The position numbers and the translations under genes are program-made. The notes below the pieces were generated by a model. That model did not search any database. It saw nothing but the letters and a program-made list of their open reading frames with translations, and was not told where the DNA came from. A DNA stretch of 60,000 bases from Owenia fusiformis (Eukaryota; Annelida; Polychaeta; Sabellida; Oweniidae). Below are positions 49,501-57,689 of the stretch, piece after piece. The stretch lies in the NCBI GenBank assembly GCA_903813345.2, contig CAIIXF020000001.1:36365366-36425365 (forward strand), given 5' to 3'. How positions within the stretch are numbered: position 1 is the stretch's first letter; every line of letters begins with the position of its first letter.

Positions 49501-52500
49501 TGGACCAAATATGGCTAAAATCACTTGAAAAGTGCTCAAAATGGTGAAAAACTGCATAACTTTTGGCCAGGGGGGGGGGTTCGCCCGAACCCTGCGAACC
49601 CCCCTGGCTACGGGCCTGCATAGCCTGCCCTCTACTTCACGAAAGCTTGAGGACAGCAGAATGATACATGTATATGTAGTAATGTTCAAGTCAGTGTCAT
49701 TCTTTATAATATTAATAGCCTTTGGTCTTGTTTCAAGTACTGTATAGACCCCCTCCCCTTTTGAAATTGTCACAAGTAAGACTCATTATTTAGCTCACAT
49801 GATGCCTTTTTCATATCTGCAGACTCGCTCCTTTCAAATGAAGGCTCTATAGTCTACTAGATGTGATCAAAATTTGTGCCTGTTTTCTTGTTTTGATCAA
49901 TTACTTTATTAAAAGGGCTTGATAATGGTGGTAAAAATCATCATTAGAAGGGATTCTATAGAAACTGAGGAAACTGAGAAATTGAGGGTCTCAATGATAG
50001 ACAATTTAAGGAATCTTCAAAATCACTTAAATCATTTATGCGAGGGGGTCTATAGATATAAATTACACATTAAAGAAAAAAATTAGTTCTTTAATTAGTT
50101 ACTTTATTAACTTTAATCCTCGATATAACACAACTATATAGAAGATGAAAGAGTTGTTTGATCAATGATTCAATAACTATTGAGAGGTATAAAAATGTCT
50201 AATGTCAACATTATGACACAATTACATTCTTTGATAGTGATTCCTCATTGTTTGATCTGCTGTGGAATGGAACTATCATGAAATCAGGGTACATAGGGCC
50301 TGGAAATCAGGACTGTAATGAATTTTTGTTTTATGTAGAGGACTGTAATGAATTGATGTTTTATGTACAGGACTGAAATAAATTGTTGTTTTGTGTACAG
50401 GACTGTAATGAATTTTTGTTTTATATACAGGACTGTAATGAATTGTTGTTTTATATACAGGACTGTAATAAATTGTTGTTTTATGTACAGGACTGTAATA
50501 AAAATCTGCATTAGGTGCCTGTACCTATCAAGAATATTGACATACATATTGTTCACACATTGACAGTGATAGAATTAGATCCCATGATTAGTAATTTACT
50601 GAGCAGTGCTATGACAGGAATATGCAAATATTGAATCTTCCTTTCTTTCATTGTAACCTCAATTTTTCAAGATTTTCATTAGTTTCATTAGCATGTTTTT
50701 TGATAAAATTTATATCTTCACTTCTTCCTCAAATGCCTTGCCAAAAGTCTCTGTTAACTGCTTGATCATAATATTTGCAATTAATAATACAGATTTTCTC
50801 AAATATATTTCATGATTTATCCAACATAGATTGAGAGATAAGAATTTTGACACACTCATTTGCACTTCTGATCTTTTTGTTATATAACTATACTCATATT
50901 TGAGACACACAGCAATCAATTGTGAATTTCATTGCCGTATGTTTTTATACTTAAAAAATTGTGAAAATACCTGACATTTTATTATGATTTCCCAATCATC
51001 ACCCAGCTCCATCAAAAACTATTTATATTTCATATCTGACAAAGTTCTTATATGTTGCAGAGTCTATGGTGAGATACCCACGTCTGATTGGCTCCGGCTA
51101 TGTGGCATTTCCTGTTCTGCGCAACGCCTACAAGGAATTTTCTGCTACAATTGAGTTCAGACCAGAACTTAACAATGGATTGTTGCTCTTCAGCTCCGAA
51201 CATGTAGATGCTAAGGCTGACTTCTTTTCTGTGGCTCTTATAGATGGTTATGCAGAATTTAGGTAATATGCTGTTTGCTTGTTTCTTTGTTTCTTTGCTT
51301 ATACATTTGTTTGGTTATTTCTCAATTTCTTTTATCTCTACTTGCGTGGTTGATTATGACGGTGCCTCAAAAAGACATTAGTCATATGTGTTTCAGAAAA
51401 TACATATAATGCAGCAGGTACTGTCTAAAAATGTTAAACACAAATAAATTATACAAGTATTTTCTTTTTTATTCGTGGTGAAAAATTTTTCACTAGATTC
51501 AGAAAAATGTTCTCTCTTAAAAGATGTTCGCATGAGAGAGATTTACATTATACAATAATTGTTCACCTGATAAAAGTTTTTCTCAAAAAAAAAATCTTTA
51601 TAAATGAGAAAAGAAATCATGGAAATAAATCTCTGAAAATACTGTTATTGATGTGTTTTCTTTGTTCTATTATAATTAGAACCTCAATGAGCTCTGTATT
51701 CCAAATAATGGAATTTCCATGTTGCCCCATACTTTGACCAATAGTCCATTCAGTATTAACTATTATATTAATGCTTTTACTTACCATACAGTTGAAGGAA
51801 TTAATCAAAGTTCATACACCTCATAGATCTCATTTCCAGACAATAATGAAGTTGAACTTAGGTATTTTATGATAGATATTTATGAGATAATCCACTATGT
51901 TCCTATATACACAGGTTTAGCTGTATCTACTTAACCCACACAGCAGATAGTAAAGGCATGGGATTTACATACACACCTGTCAGAGGAGAATGCAAAACAT
52001 CAACAAACAATCAAATCAACCATTTATATATATATACGTCAAGTGGTATCCATTTTCATGGGACATCTCAAATACTATCACCAAACATGTTTTAATGGTG
52101 TAAATGACTCCCATTTTACCAAGTTGGTATAGAATCAAATGTGAAAATCAGAACATGTCAAATGACGATATAAAAAGTAAAATAAATGTTTTTCAGAATA
52201 TGTGAGCAAAAGAACAATACGGTTTAATTATAATGTAGAAACATTCCAGGCAAATTTATTACGGTGTGAAGTGCTTCAAAACCACCACATATGTACATAC
52301 ATGCTAAAACTTTTGAGTTTGCCCAAAAATGAGAACCACTTGGTAAAATAGCTGCAGCTCAATCAAATACATATATTAATAATAATATTTCATACATGCG
52401 AGTCACATAAAATATAACCTACCTAGAGTACCACCTCTGTTTGCAACAGATGGGTCTTTTGCATCCGGGATTCCCTTTTTAAGTATCATGTGACCTATTA

Positions 52501-55500
52501 ATTTTGTTCCATCTGCACTTGGTTGCCAGGTAACAGGGTGCTGATATTTCACTTTTTGTGATTTTATAACATGGGGTCTATGGGGAATCTCCCAACCTAG
52601 AGTCACATTTTCAAAGAAAATTAATTTTTCAAAGTTGATATATATAACTTTTATTGACATATTGTATCATTACATGATTACATTCAAGTCACAACTACTC
52701 ACTAACTAAAACTACTTCTACATTTACAAAGTAATGTACAAAAATTCCATATGCATATTGAAAGCATACAAGAGAGGCAGAATATTTTTAAGTGTGATGT
52801 ACAAAATATGCTGACTATTCTAAATTGTTAAATGAGTGATATATAAATTTACCAAGATGCCGTTGTACGATGGTATTATCACTTGAAATTATATTTGTAA
52901 ATAAATTATCACTATTTAAATCAAATTTTGGTAATGTTTCAGAAATTTTGCTGAAAAATATTTGCCTATGTTGAGAATGCTTTGTACAATTTATGATAAA
53001 GTGAAATTCATCTTCTACACAATTACATATATTACATAATCTTTCATTTACAGGTTTGGATTTTGGCTTTGTGTGTCTTCCTGTTTCTATTTTTAACTGA
53101 TGTGAACTCAACCTAAATCTACTTATTGCTAATCTATATTTTTTATTGTCTAACTTTGTATATGGTTCTAATGCAAAATCTTTCTTAAACAGCTTATATG
53201 TTCTTAATTTGGGATATATCAAAATGTCCTTTTTCCAATTTTCAACAAACATATTCTTTAATTTCTTGTCAACCAAATTTACTAAGTGGTCTGTAATTTG
53301 GCTTTGGTCATCCCAGTACTCTGTTAGTTCACATTTATGAAGTATATCATAAACCTTTCCAGACCAAGATTTAAATCCTAATTCATGTTTTTCTTGTCCA
53401 TATAAGTAAGCCTGGTTTAAAATATTAGATTCTGGTAGTTTAATAAGTCTTAACCAGTATTTCACAATTGATGATTCAATTTTGATAGATAAAGGAAATT
53501 TACCAAGGTCACCATACACTGTGGGATTAGCTGTTTGAGTTTTGACACCTAAAATAGATTTTAAAAAGGACAAATGTATTGTTTCAATCGCTTTCATCTG
53601 CTTCTTGTCATACCAAATTTCACAGCCATAACATAGTATTGGACTGACTAATGGTAATCATTAATCCAGGGTGTAGCTGATAATTGAACTCAGGAAAGTG
53701 AACTCAGGCAATGAATTAAGATATAACAATGTTTTGGCCAAAGAAAAATGGAAGAAGATTTTAGAGAATTGATTGATGTAATAATACTGTACTTATCACA
53801 AGTTAAGCATTTAGACATTATACTGGGAAGAGTATATATTAATAATATGTTTGTTAATCCCATATGTTGTATATGAAGATTATCTGATGGGGGAAACAGG
53901 AAAATATACTATTTTATTCTTATTATCCAAGCATTTTCATTGTAAAAATCAATAGAAACATGGTAGATAGATTTTGCCCATCAATAAATTATCATAGGCC
54001 ATGGCTTGTGCACGTAGACTTGCACACAAAGAAAATAGAGATATCTAGAAATAAGACAATTAATATGAAGGTGGATTAACATGAAGAGATCAGTCATTCA
54101 GTTGTTTTATGAAGTACATGTAGAGAGATAATATAAATGAAACAATGTGCAGGTTCCTCAGAATGGAGATAGTTGGGATGAATTATTAATGTAAGTAGTC
54201 ATTATCCTACAGATCAGGGATTCCCCACATAAAAAACATCATAGTGTTTCAAATATAAAATGTTAAAATAACTGAAGAGTACATGGGATGGGAACAATTT
54301 TAGTCCATTTAAGAGTTCATATACAATATATGTTTGTATATTTAGCAAGGATTAAATATTTGGAAATAGCCATGAATCAGATGAAATGATATATTTTGAG
54401 CACTGGATATTCTCTGATGAACAGTATCTCTGTGGAATTTGGATCCATTTCTTTCTTTTTAAACTTGATTTAACTTCTTTCATTAACTCAATTCCATACA
54501 AATCTAGAATGATAGTCCATACACTGTATTTGATCATGTAGCTACCATTGATGTAGGGCAATATTATTTGCTTGCTAAGTTCAATTCTAATTGTGGCTAA
54601 TTTAGAAATATCAATTATATTATGAATTTTCAAAAATATTAAAAGGTGTCATACCATCATTCCAAATTCCAGATGTTTGAGTGGAACCAATGAACTAAAG
54701 ATTATGGTTTCATCGATGTAATAGAAAATCCCCAGAATCTGCACTTCAATAAAATAATGAAATCATATCTAATGTCAGTATGAATGATTGATGCCAAGTA
54801 GCGAATATTTTCTACTAGATTAGTTTTTTCTGCCAGGCATTACTATCTAAATTCAAGGCCATGACCTCAGTTAATGTTAGCTACAGAGCATTATCAATTA
54901 GACGCATCCCCCATCTGTTCTTTCTCAATGTGAATCCTGACTTTTTGATTTCATCATTTTGTGACTCAATACTACATCAAAGATGCAGGATTAAGCAGTA
55001 TTTCACTACTATTAATTTTGATAACTATAGAACCCATGAATTGAAGAAAAATTGAATCAGCAATTTTTTCCAGCCATCCTAATCTAGAATTGAAAAAAAA
55101 CAGCAATTTTTTCCAGCCATCCTAATCTAGAATTGAAAAAATAGAGCAATTTTTTTCCAGCCATCCTAATCTATCACAATATTCTGTAATAGTAAGACCA
55201 AGTGTTAAATAATTTCTGATTATTATATTTAGCAGATAAGATGCAAATACTATCCATGTACATGTACCAGTTTAGTCATAGTGCATAATGGAGTGGAAAT
55301 ATCTTACATTTTGTGCCTATTTAGTTAACATGTTCCTTTTCTGAATGTTTAAGATAAGAATTGTAAGTGTTCTTGACACATTGGGTTGCTATGTTTTCTA
55401 CAAATGCAGATAAGGTTTGAGCAACATCCTGTAGTATTGGGCAAAATCCAGGTTACGTTAAACTATACCCCCTCCCCTTGATGTATTGCCACATAGTATC

Positions 55501-57689
55501 AAGTCCCAACCTACTTTCCATTATCATGATATCGCTTGGAAATAGAGAACAAGAAGGATCTGATTGGATTTATTTCATCAAATATCAAATTAATATGAAC
55601 TTAAAATGTTTCAAATAACCCATGCTTTAGTAAGTATCCCCCCTTTTAACTTATAAAGTTCCTATGAACACCAACACAAGATCCCTGTTGGTAGCTCACC
55701 TTGGGGGATTCACCGTATACAAAATTCAGCAGGGGTCCTCGGCTGAACCCTCAGATATCAATGTGTTCCCATACCAATCTGTCAAATTTCAATGTGTTCC
55801 CATACCAACCAAAGTAACGTCCAAAAGTCATACCAAATGTCCAAATATAAAATCAATGCCATACCAAATGTCCAAATATAAGACCAATGCCATACCAAAT
55901 GTCCAAATATGAGACCAATGCCATACCAAGGATTTAAACCATTCTGAGACTCAGACCATCTCTGCCTTGCAAAGAAGGAAATTAATAGGAGTCTGTGATC
56001 TCTCACATGGATATAAACTGTCTGAGCTGCAACTTATTCCAGAAATGATTACATTTTCACTAAAAATATCTGTGTAATGTTTCATTATTCATTCCTTGAT
56101 TCTGTCTTTGTGTGAAGGAAGAGATAACAAACACCTCTAATTGAGTTTAGGGTGACAGGGATTTGCTTCCTAATCTCTATACACTACTGGAATATCAAAC
56201 AGACAGAGGGTAGAGCAACCTCCTTCATGAATAAGAGCATTCAAAAGTGAGCCACACAAATTCAAGCGTGATACAAAGTAACATGATGAGTGCAGGAATT
56301 TCATTAATAGGGAGGTTAAGTTAGGACTGTTTTGAAGAATGTGTATGTGAAACATGTAAACTTATGGTCCATCCACCCAACTGGCCTTTATTTGCCCAAT
56401 TGAGTATAAAGGTGTGAAGAAAACTAGAGATAATGCAAGAATACACCATGTGTACATAATCCATATTATATGGGCATGCAGTACCCTGTACTTTATACCA
56501 TTTTTGTTTTTTCTACTTGTTCTTTAGGTTTGATTGCGGGACAGGGCCTGCAGTGATCAAAAGCAGCAACAAGATCATCCTGGGCCAGTGGAACAGAGTG
56601 ACTGTACACAGGGATGAATGGAATGGATGGATGAGGCTCAATGGAGCAGAACAAGTTAAAGGAAGATCAAAGGTACTTTTACATTGTTAACACTGAAAGT
56701 ATGTTATAGAAAAATGGCATCTTCACTCTGTTTTTGTGTGCATACAACCCTGCCATCTTTTAATGATAGCATATTGCAATATGAAGTAGACATTGTATGA
56801 AATATTAAATGAATTTTTGCAGATACACTCATGAATTTTAATGTGTTCATGTTTTCAGGGTATTTATTCCCGCATCACCCTGAGACAAGATCTGTACCTG
56901 GGGGGCTATACAAACAGCTCAGCTATAGGCCCTAGGGTGGGGATGAGATGGGGCTTTGTTGGCTGCATACGCAAGCTGCAGATCAACCATAGGGTGTATG
57001 ATATGCGTAAAGGGGCATATGTTGGTGATGCTATACATGGTATTGATGTCAGTAAGTAAATTGGCTTTTTCTACAAATTTTTTAATTCACCCTTTTCTCA
57101 CCCATCAGTCATGAAAAACAGATTTTTGTTTTCTTAACTTGCTAAAATCAAATGATATCAAAATTCTTCCTTGGAAATTGCTTTAATGATTATAGAATTT
57201 TTGAATAGCAGATAACTTATTGAAAAATATTGAGGAATTTTGCCCTGCAGCCAAAGTTATGAAAAATTGCTCCTTGTGCATTTATACATTTTCTAAAATC
57301 ATTTTTAGCTATGCATGCTGTAGCACATGGTTCCTAACTAGGCGAAATATTCCTCTTATCATTGAATGGTGCTTTAGAGCTGCAATTTTCTTATTTTAAA
57401 ATTGCTGTTATTTGATTTGTCATAGTCATTTTAAAATAAGATTGGTAAGGGAAAACTTTTAAAAAAATTATTGTTAAAGATTTCACGGGAACACTGATCC
57501 CTCGTATGCCATAGTAAAATCTTAAAAAGTGCATCTATTTTAATGTTAATTTTGACATTAAAGGTGAATGCAGTGCCCACATCTGTGACAATGTACTGTG
57601 TGCAAATGGAGGGACCTGCCAGGCTAGGGCAGCTGATGACTACATATGCCTGTGTCAACTAGGCACCATAGGGAGACACTGTGAAGAGA
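25497..57689 (+). CDS. EGFLAM: Pikachurin-like secreted EGF/laminin-G protein gene (3' incomplete)
   Basis: This is a gene-level entry for exons 25497-25593, 32194-32310, 43053-43508, 51061-51262, 56528-56672, 56859-57051 and 57564-57689. Every junction has AG/GT borders, and the phases (1,1,1,2,0,1,1) agree throughout. Domain order is signal peptide, EGF, charged linker, EGF, laminin-G, EGF. The laminin-G start ([20 protein letters not shown]) and following EGF ([15 protein letters not shown]) fit pikachurin better than agrin or perlecan, by recall. Pikachurin is an extracellular dystroglycan ligand at photoreceptor synapses in vertebrates; the role here is unknown. Vertebrate pikachurin starts with fibronectin III domains, which are absent here. 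Further laminin-G/EGF exons are expected beyond the window. Confidence 0.75.
25594..32193 (+). other. Intron 1 (6.6 kb)
   Basis: This is AT-rich and non-coding. It contains a MITE (28134-28527), a weak inverted repeat (31525-31875, TTTATCCGATGG / CCATCGGATAAA) and, at its 3' end, the tandem splice-acceptor array. No extra exon was recognised. Confidence 0.5.
28134..28527. mobile_element. MITE with 26-bp perfect terminal inverted repeats
   Basis: AAAGGACGATTCTCGG... at the left is mirrored base for base at the right end (...CCGAGAATCGTCCTTT). The interior consists of two direct copies of about 180 bp ('gtcctcttttgaat', 'taatttgggtaatatttt'). It has no coding capacity. No clear target duplication could be assigned. 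Confidence 0.75.
31887..32231 (+). repeat. Five-copy 69-bp tandem array over a splice acceptor
   Basis: TTCTCATTCCAG occurs with the AG ending at 31917, 31986, 32055, 32124 and 32193, exactly 69 bases apart. Each unit holds 31 bases of intron end (with its pyrimidine-rich acceptor) and the first 38 bases of the EGF exon. Only the last copy continues into the rest of the exon. Units 1-4 read TTGTAAGG where the functional copy reads TTGTAAAG. Units 3 and 4 have TAC instead of GAC after the AG. Confidence 0.9.
32194..32310 (+). CDS. EGFLAM: Exon 2: EGF-like domain
   Basis: This 117-base, phase 1-1 exon follows TTCCAG and ends at GTTG|GTGAGT. It codes [36 protein letters not shown], six cysteines in EGF order with the GY.C.C.HGY core. 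Its H-x-C and long last loop look like the matrilin/complement-type EGF. It lacks the D-x-D/N-E start of a classical calcium-binding EGF. Joined to exon 1 it directly follows the predicted signal peptide. Its acceptor is the fifth of five near-identical tandem copies. Confidence 0.85.
34327..35028. repeat. Poly-G 'tagccaggggg' repeat, copy B, interrupted
   Basis: This begins ATAGGCGTAGCAAGTGGGGG and ends CCCCCTGACTGAAAGCTGGC. The interior is as in copy A, with a 20-base poly-C run at about 34943-34960. It is split by the 370-bp MITE at 34387-34756. Confidence 0.6.
34387..34756. mobile_element. 370-bp MITE with 9-bp target duplication
   Basis: The insert is flanked by TAGAACCAC on both sides (34378-34386 and 34757-34765). 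Its ends TACCCTTTGC and GCAGGGTA are roughly complementary, and inner parts (TTTGACTACAC / GTGTAGTTTAA) repeat the symmetry. It has more CG than its surroundings, suggesting recent arrival. A 9-bp duplication suggests a Mutator-like origin, but that is inference. The open frame at 34448-34681 is not a gene. Confidence 0.7.
36783..36836 (+). CDS. Candidate tyrosine-rich acidic microexon
   Basis: This 54-base phase 1-1 block between GAGAG and GTGTGT codes [17 protein letters not shown]. It could insert in frame between exon 2 and exon 3 of the pikachurin-like gene. The tyrosines in EEDYEDFY match the pattern of tyrosine-sulfation sites. The acceptor lacks a good pyrimidine tract, so this may be chance. 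Confidence 0.2.
37746..38737. mobile_element. Mariner foldback made of two inverted transposase 3' ends
   Basis: CAGGGTGACCGGAAAAAAGG at the left and its complement at the right (to 38737) are flanked by TA duplications (37744-37745, 38738-38739). Long arms (over 200 bp) each carry the same transposase C-terminus in opposite orientation. On the minus strand near 38030-38130 it reads [18 protein letters not shown]. On the plus strand near 38377-38577 it reads [18 protein letters not shown] and LEHVM. This is a dead, tail-duplicated derivative. Confidence 0.75.
38377..38577 (+). pseudogene. Mariner transposase C-terminal fragment
   Basis: The frame codes [31 protein letters not shown] and ends CAYLEHVM. 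It matches the end of mariner transposases, where the PDFFLWG segment holds the last catalytic Asp region. The mirrored copy is on the other strand at about 38030-38130. The N-terminal and most catalytic parts are missing. Confidence 0.65.
39628..39800. repeat. Poly-G 'tagccaggggg' repeat, copy C, truncated
   Basis: GCATAGGTGTAGTCAGGGGG is followed by a poly-C run (about 39658-39671), then the family interior 'aactttaaaatgctttttat' and 'gaagttccatcaatttttgt'. The right end is missing. Confidence 0.55.
43053..43508 (+). CDS. EGFLAM: Exon 3: charged linker plus EGF domain
   Basis: The exon is 456 bases, phase 1-1, after TACATTGTAG and before CAAG|GTATGT. The first 110 or so residues are low-complexity: acidic (AGEEESSD), Gln/Asn-rich with sequon NTS, then strongly basic [15 protein letters not shown], then acidic DDEEEG. 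The last 38 residues are an EGF domain ([28 protein letters not shown]; six cysteines). This EGF precedes the laminin-G domain as in pikachurin. The basic run could bind heparan sulfate or be cut by a furin-type protease (KRKR); both are inference. Confidence 0.85.
44970..45262. repeat. Two-unit direct repeat with GGGGGTGT tails
   Basis: 'gctatttggtgatgtctggc' near 44971 and 'gctatttggtgctttctggg' near 45105 start two units of about 135 bp. Each ends in a G-rich GGGGGGTGT(g/c)AG run. The 3' end has a perfect 7-bp hairpin GGGTGCG gt CGCACCC at about 45222-45237. It is a MITE-like dispersed repeat. Confidence 0.45.
46472..47165. mobile_element. Helentron-associated element (HINE) copy 4
   Basis: The element runs from TTATCCCACCAAATGAAGTT to the hairpin ACTCCGTGGAGT and a T-rich end at 47165. 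Four or five decayed core units ('gatgcctagggaca', 'aagatggc') lie between. The CCGTCC microsatellite is reduced to a few units. It lies in intron 3 on the same strand as the gene. Confidence 0.6.
49423..49619. mobile_element. 197-bp MITE (GCAGGCCCGTAGCCAGG ends)
   Basis: GCAGGCCCGTAGCCAGG at the left is the exact complement of CCTGGCTACGGGCCTGC at the right. The interior has poly-G runs and 'ttcgcccgaaccctgcgaac'. The open frame over it on the minus strand (49372-49773) reflects the repeat, not a gene. This element type is common in invertebrate genomes. Confidence 0.75.
50311..50508. repeat. 30-bp minisatellite, six and a half copies
   Basis: Units start GACTGTAATGAATT and end TTTTATGTACAG at 50311, 50341, 50371, 50401, 50431, 50461 and 50491 (the last partial). 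As 30 is divisible by 3, both strands stay open and give artificial repeats such as QFITVLYIK. Confidence 0.85.
51061..51262 (+). CDS. EGFLAM: Exon 4: laminin-G domain, first part
   Basis: The exon is 202 bases, from TTGCAG (phase 1) to AG|GTAATA (phase 2). It codes [39 protein letters not shown] and [15 protein letters not shown]. These are the first strands of a laminin-G sandwich: the EFRPE..GLLLF and F.S.AL..G..EFR strands are typical. Pikachurin's first laminin-G domain has the same YPRL...FP.LR.AY opening as I recall it. The donor GTAATA is suboptimal. Confidence 0.85.
52423..52596 (-). CDS. Candidate antisense exon, unknown protein
   Basis: This 174-base phase 1-1 block lies between a GTGACTCTAG acceptor and a CTCTAG|GTAGGT donor on the minus strand. 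It codes [51 protein letters not shown]. The residue mix looks like a folded protein rather than random AT-rich sequence. I do not recognise a family. It sits just past the 3' end of the LINE, in intron 4 of the plus-strand gene. It could be an exon of a nested gene or a captured fragment. Confidence 0.3.
52640..53660 (-). mobile_element. 5'-truncated LINE (non-LTR retrotransposon)
   Basis: The minus-strand frame (stop at 52815) codes the end of a LINE reverse-transcriptase protein. It has [11 protein letters not shown] (about 53647-53615), then [20 protein letters not shown] and the zinc-finger-like [20 protein letters not shown]. This is the usual tail of CR1/L2-type LINE proteins. The RT catalytic core is missing (5' truncation near 53660). 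A 3'UTR with ATGTCAATAAAAG ends near 52640. Confidence 0.7.
52815..53597 (-). pseudogene. LINE ORF2 C-terminal fragment
   Basis: This is the 260-residue open part of the truncated LINE, from [18 protein letters not shown] to the stop. Features are an [12 protein letters not shown] helix region, [20 protein letters not shown] and a C-x2-C...H...C cluster ([17 protein letters not shown]). The frame is still open, so the insertion is not very old. It cannot move by itself without the endonuclease and RT core. Confidence 0.7.
55059..55173. repeat. 43-bp tandem repeat, 2.7 copies
   Basis: 'agcaattttttccagccatc' starts at 55059, 55102 and 55145, with 'ctaatctagaattgaaaaaa' between. It is intronic. 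Confidence 0.8.
55830..55922. repeat. 31-bp tandem repeat, three copies
   Basis: Units begin ATACCAAATGTCCAAATAT at 55830, 55861 and 55892 and end ..CAATGCC. A related pair with 'atgtgttcccataccaa' lies just upstream (55760-55808). The open frames across it are artefacts of the repeat. Confidence 0.8.
56528..56672 (+). CDS. EGFLAM: Exon 5: laminin-G domain, middle part
   Basis: The exon is 145 bases, from TTCTTTAG (phase 2) to AAG|GTACTT (phase 0). It codes [39 protein letters not shown]. The F.CGTG.A.I and LG.W..V...R..... strands are characteristic laminin-G positions, and Asp/Gly around FDCGTG line the calcium-site edge. It completes the Arg codon split with exon 4. Confidence 0.85.
56859..57051 (+). 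CDS. EGFLAM: Exon 6: laminin-G domain, last part
   Basis: The exon is 193 bases, from TTTTCAG (phase 0) to GTCA|GTAAGT (phase 1). It codes [20 protein letters not shown], then [25 protein letters not shown] and GF.GC...L.IN are the hallmark end of laminin-G domains. The Cys in GFVGC is expected to pair with the first Cys of exon 7. A sequon NSS lies in the loop after LYLGGY. The intron before it is only 186 bases. Confidence 0.88.
57564..57689 (+). CDS. EGFLAM: Exon 7: laminin-G closing Cys plus EGF domain
   Basis: The exon is 126 bases, phase 1-1, from ATTAAAG to GAGA|GTAAGG. It codes [20 protein letters not shown] and [18 protein letters not shown]. There are seven cysteines: the first closes the laminin-G domain, the other six form an EGF module. 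The YICLC.LG..GRHCE ending is the strongest single pointer to pikachurin in my reading. Another laminin-G exon should follow beyond the window. Confidence 0.85.

Larger units (their letters stand above)
43509..51060 (+). other. Intron 3 (7.6 kb)
   Basis: This is non-coding. It holds a diverged two-unit repeat with poly-G tails (44970-45250), HINE copy 4 (46472-47165), an A-rich low-complexity tract (47765-47810), a MITE (49423-49619) and a 30-bp minisatellite (50311-50508). At 47960-48500 there are scattered protein-like stretches on the plus strand with many stops, perhaps an old decayed coding copy. Confidence 0.5.
51263..56527 (+). other. Intron 4 (5.3 kb)
   Basis: This is non-coding for the plus-strand gene. 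It contains a 5'-truncated LINE on the minus strand (52640-53660), a candidate minus-strand exon (52423-52596) and two minisatellites (55059-55173, 55830-55922). Confidence 0.5.

Noticed and set aside
49372-49773. 133-codon minus-strand open frame
   Set aside because: It lies over the 197-bp MITE at 49423-49619; such frames recur wherever that repeat lands and have no start context or domain.
50284-50563. Repeat-protein-like frames on both strands
   Set aside because: They are generated by a 30-bp minisatellite whose unit length is a multiple of three.
54352-54633. 93-codon minus-strand frame
   Set aside because: It has no recognisable domain, no supporting splice phases, and a residue mix typical of AT-rich non-coding sequence.
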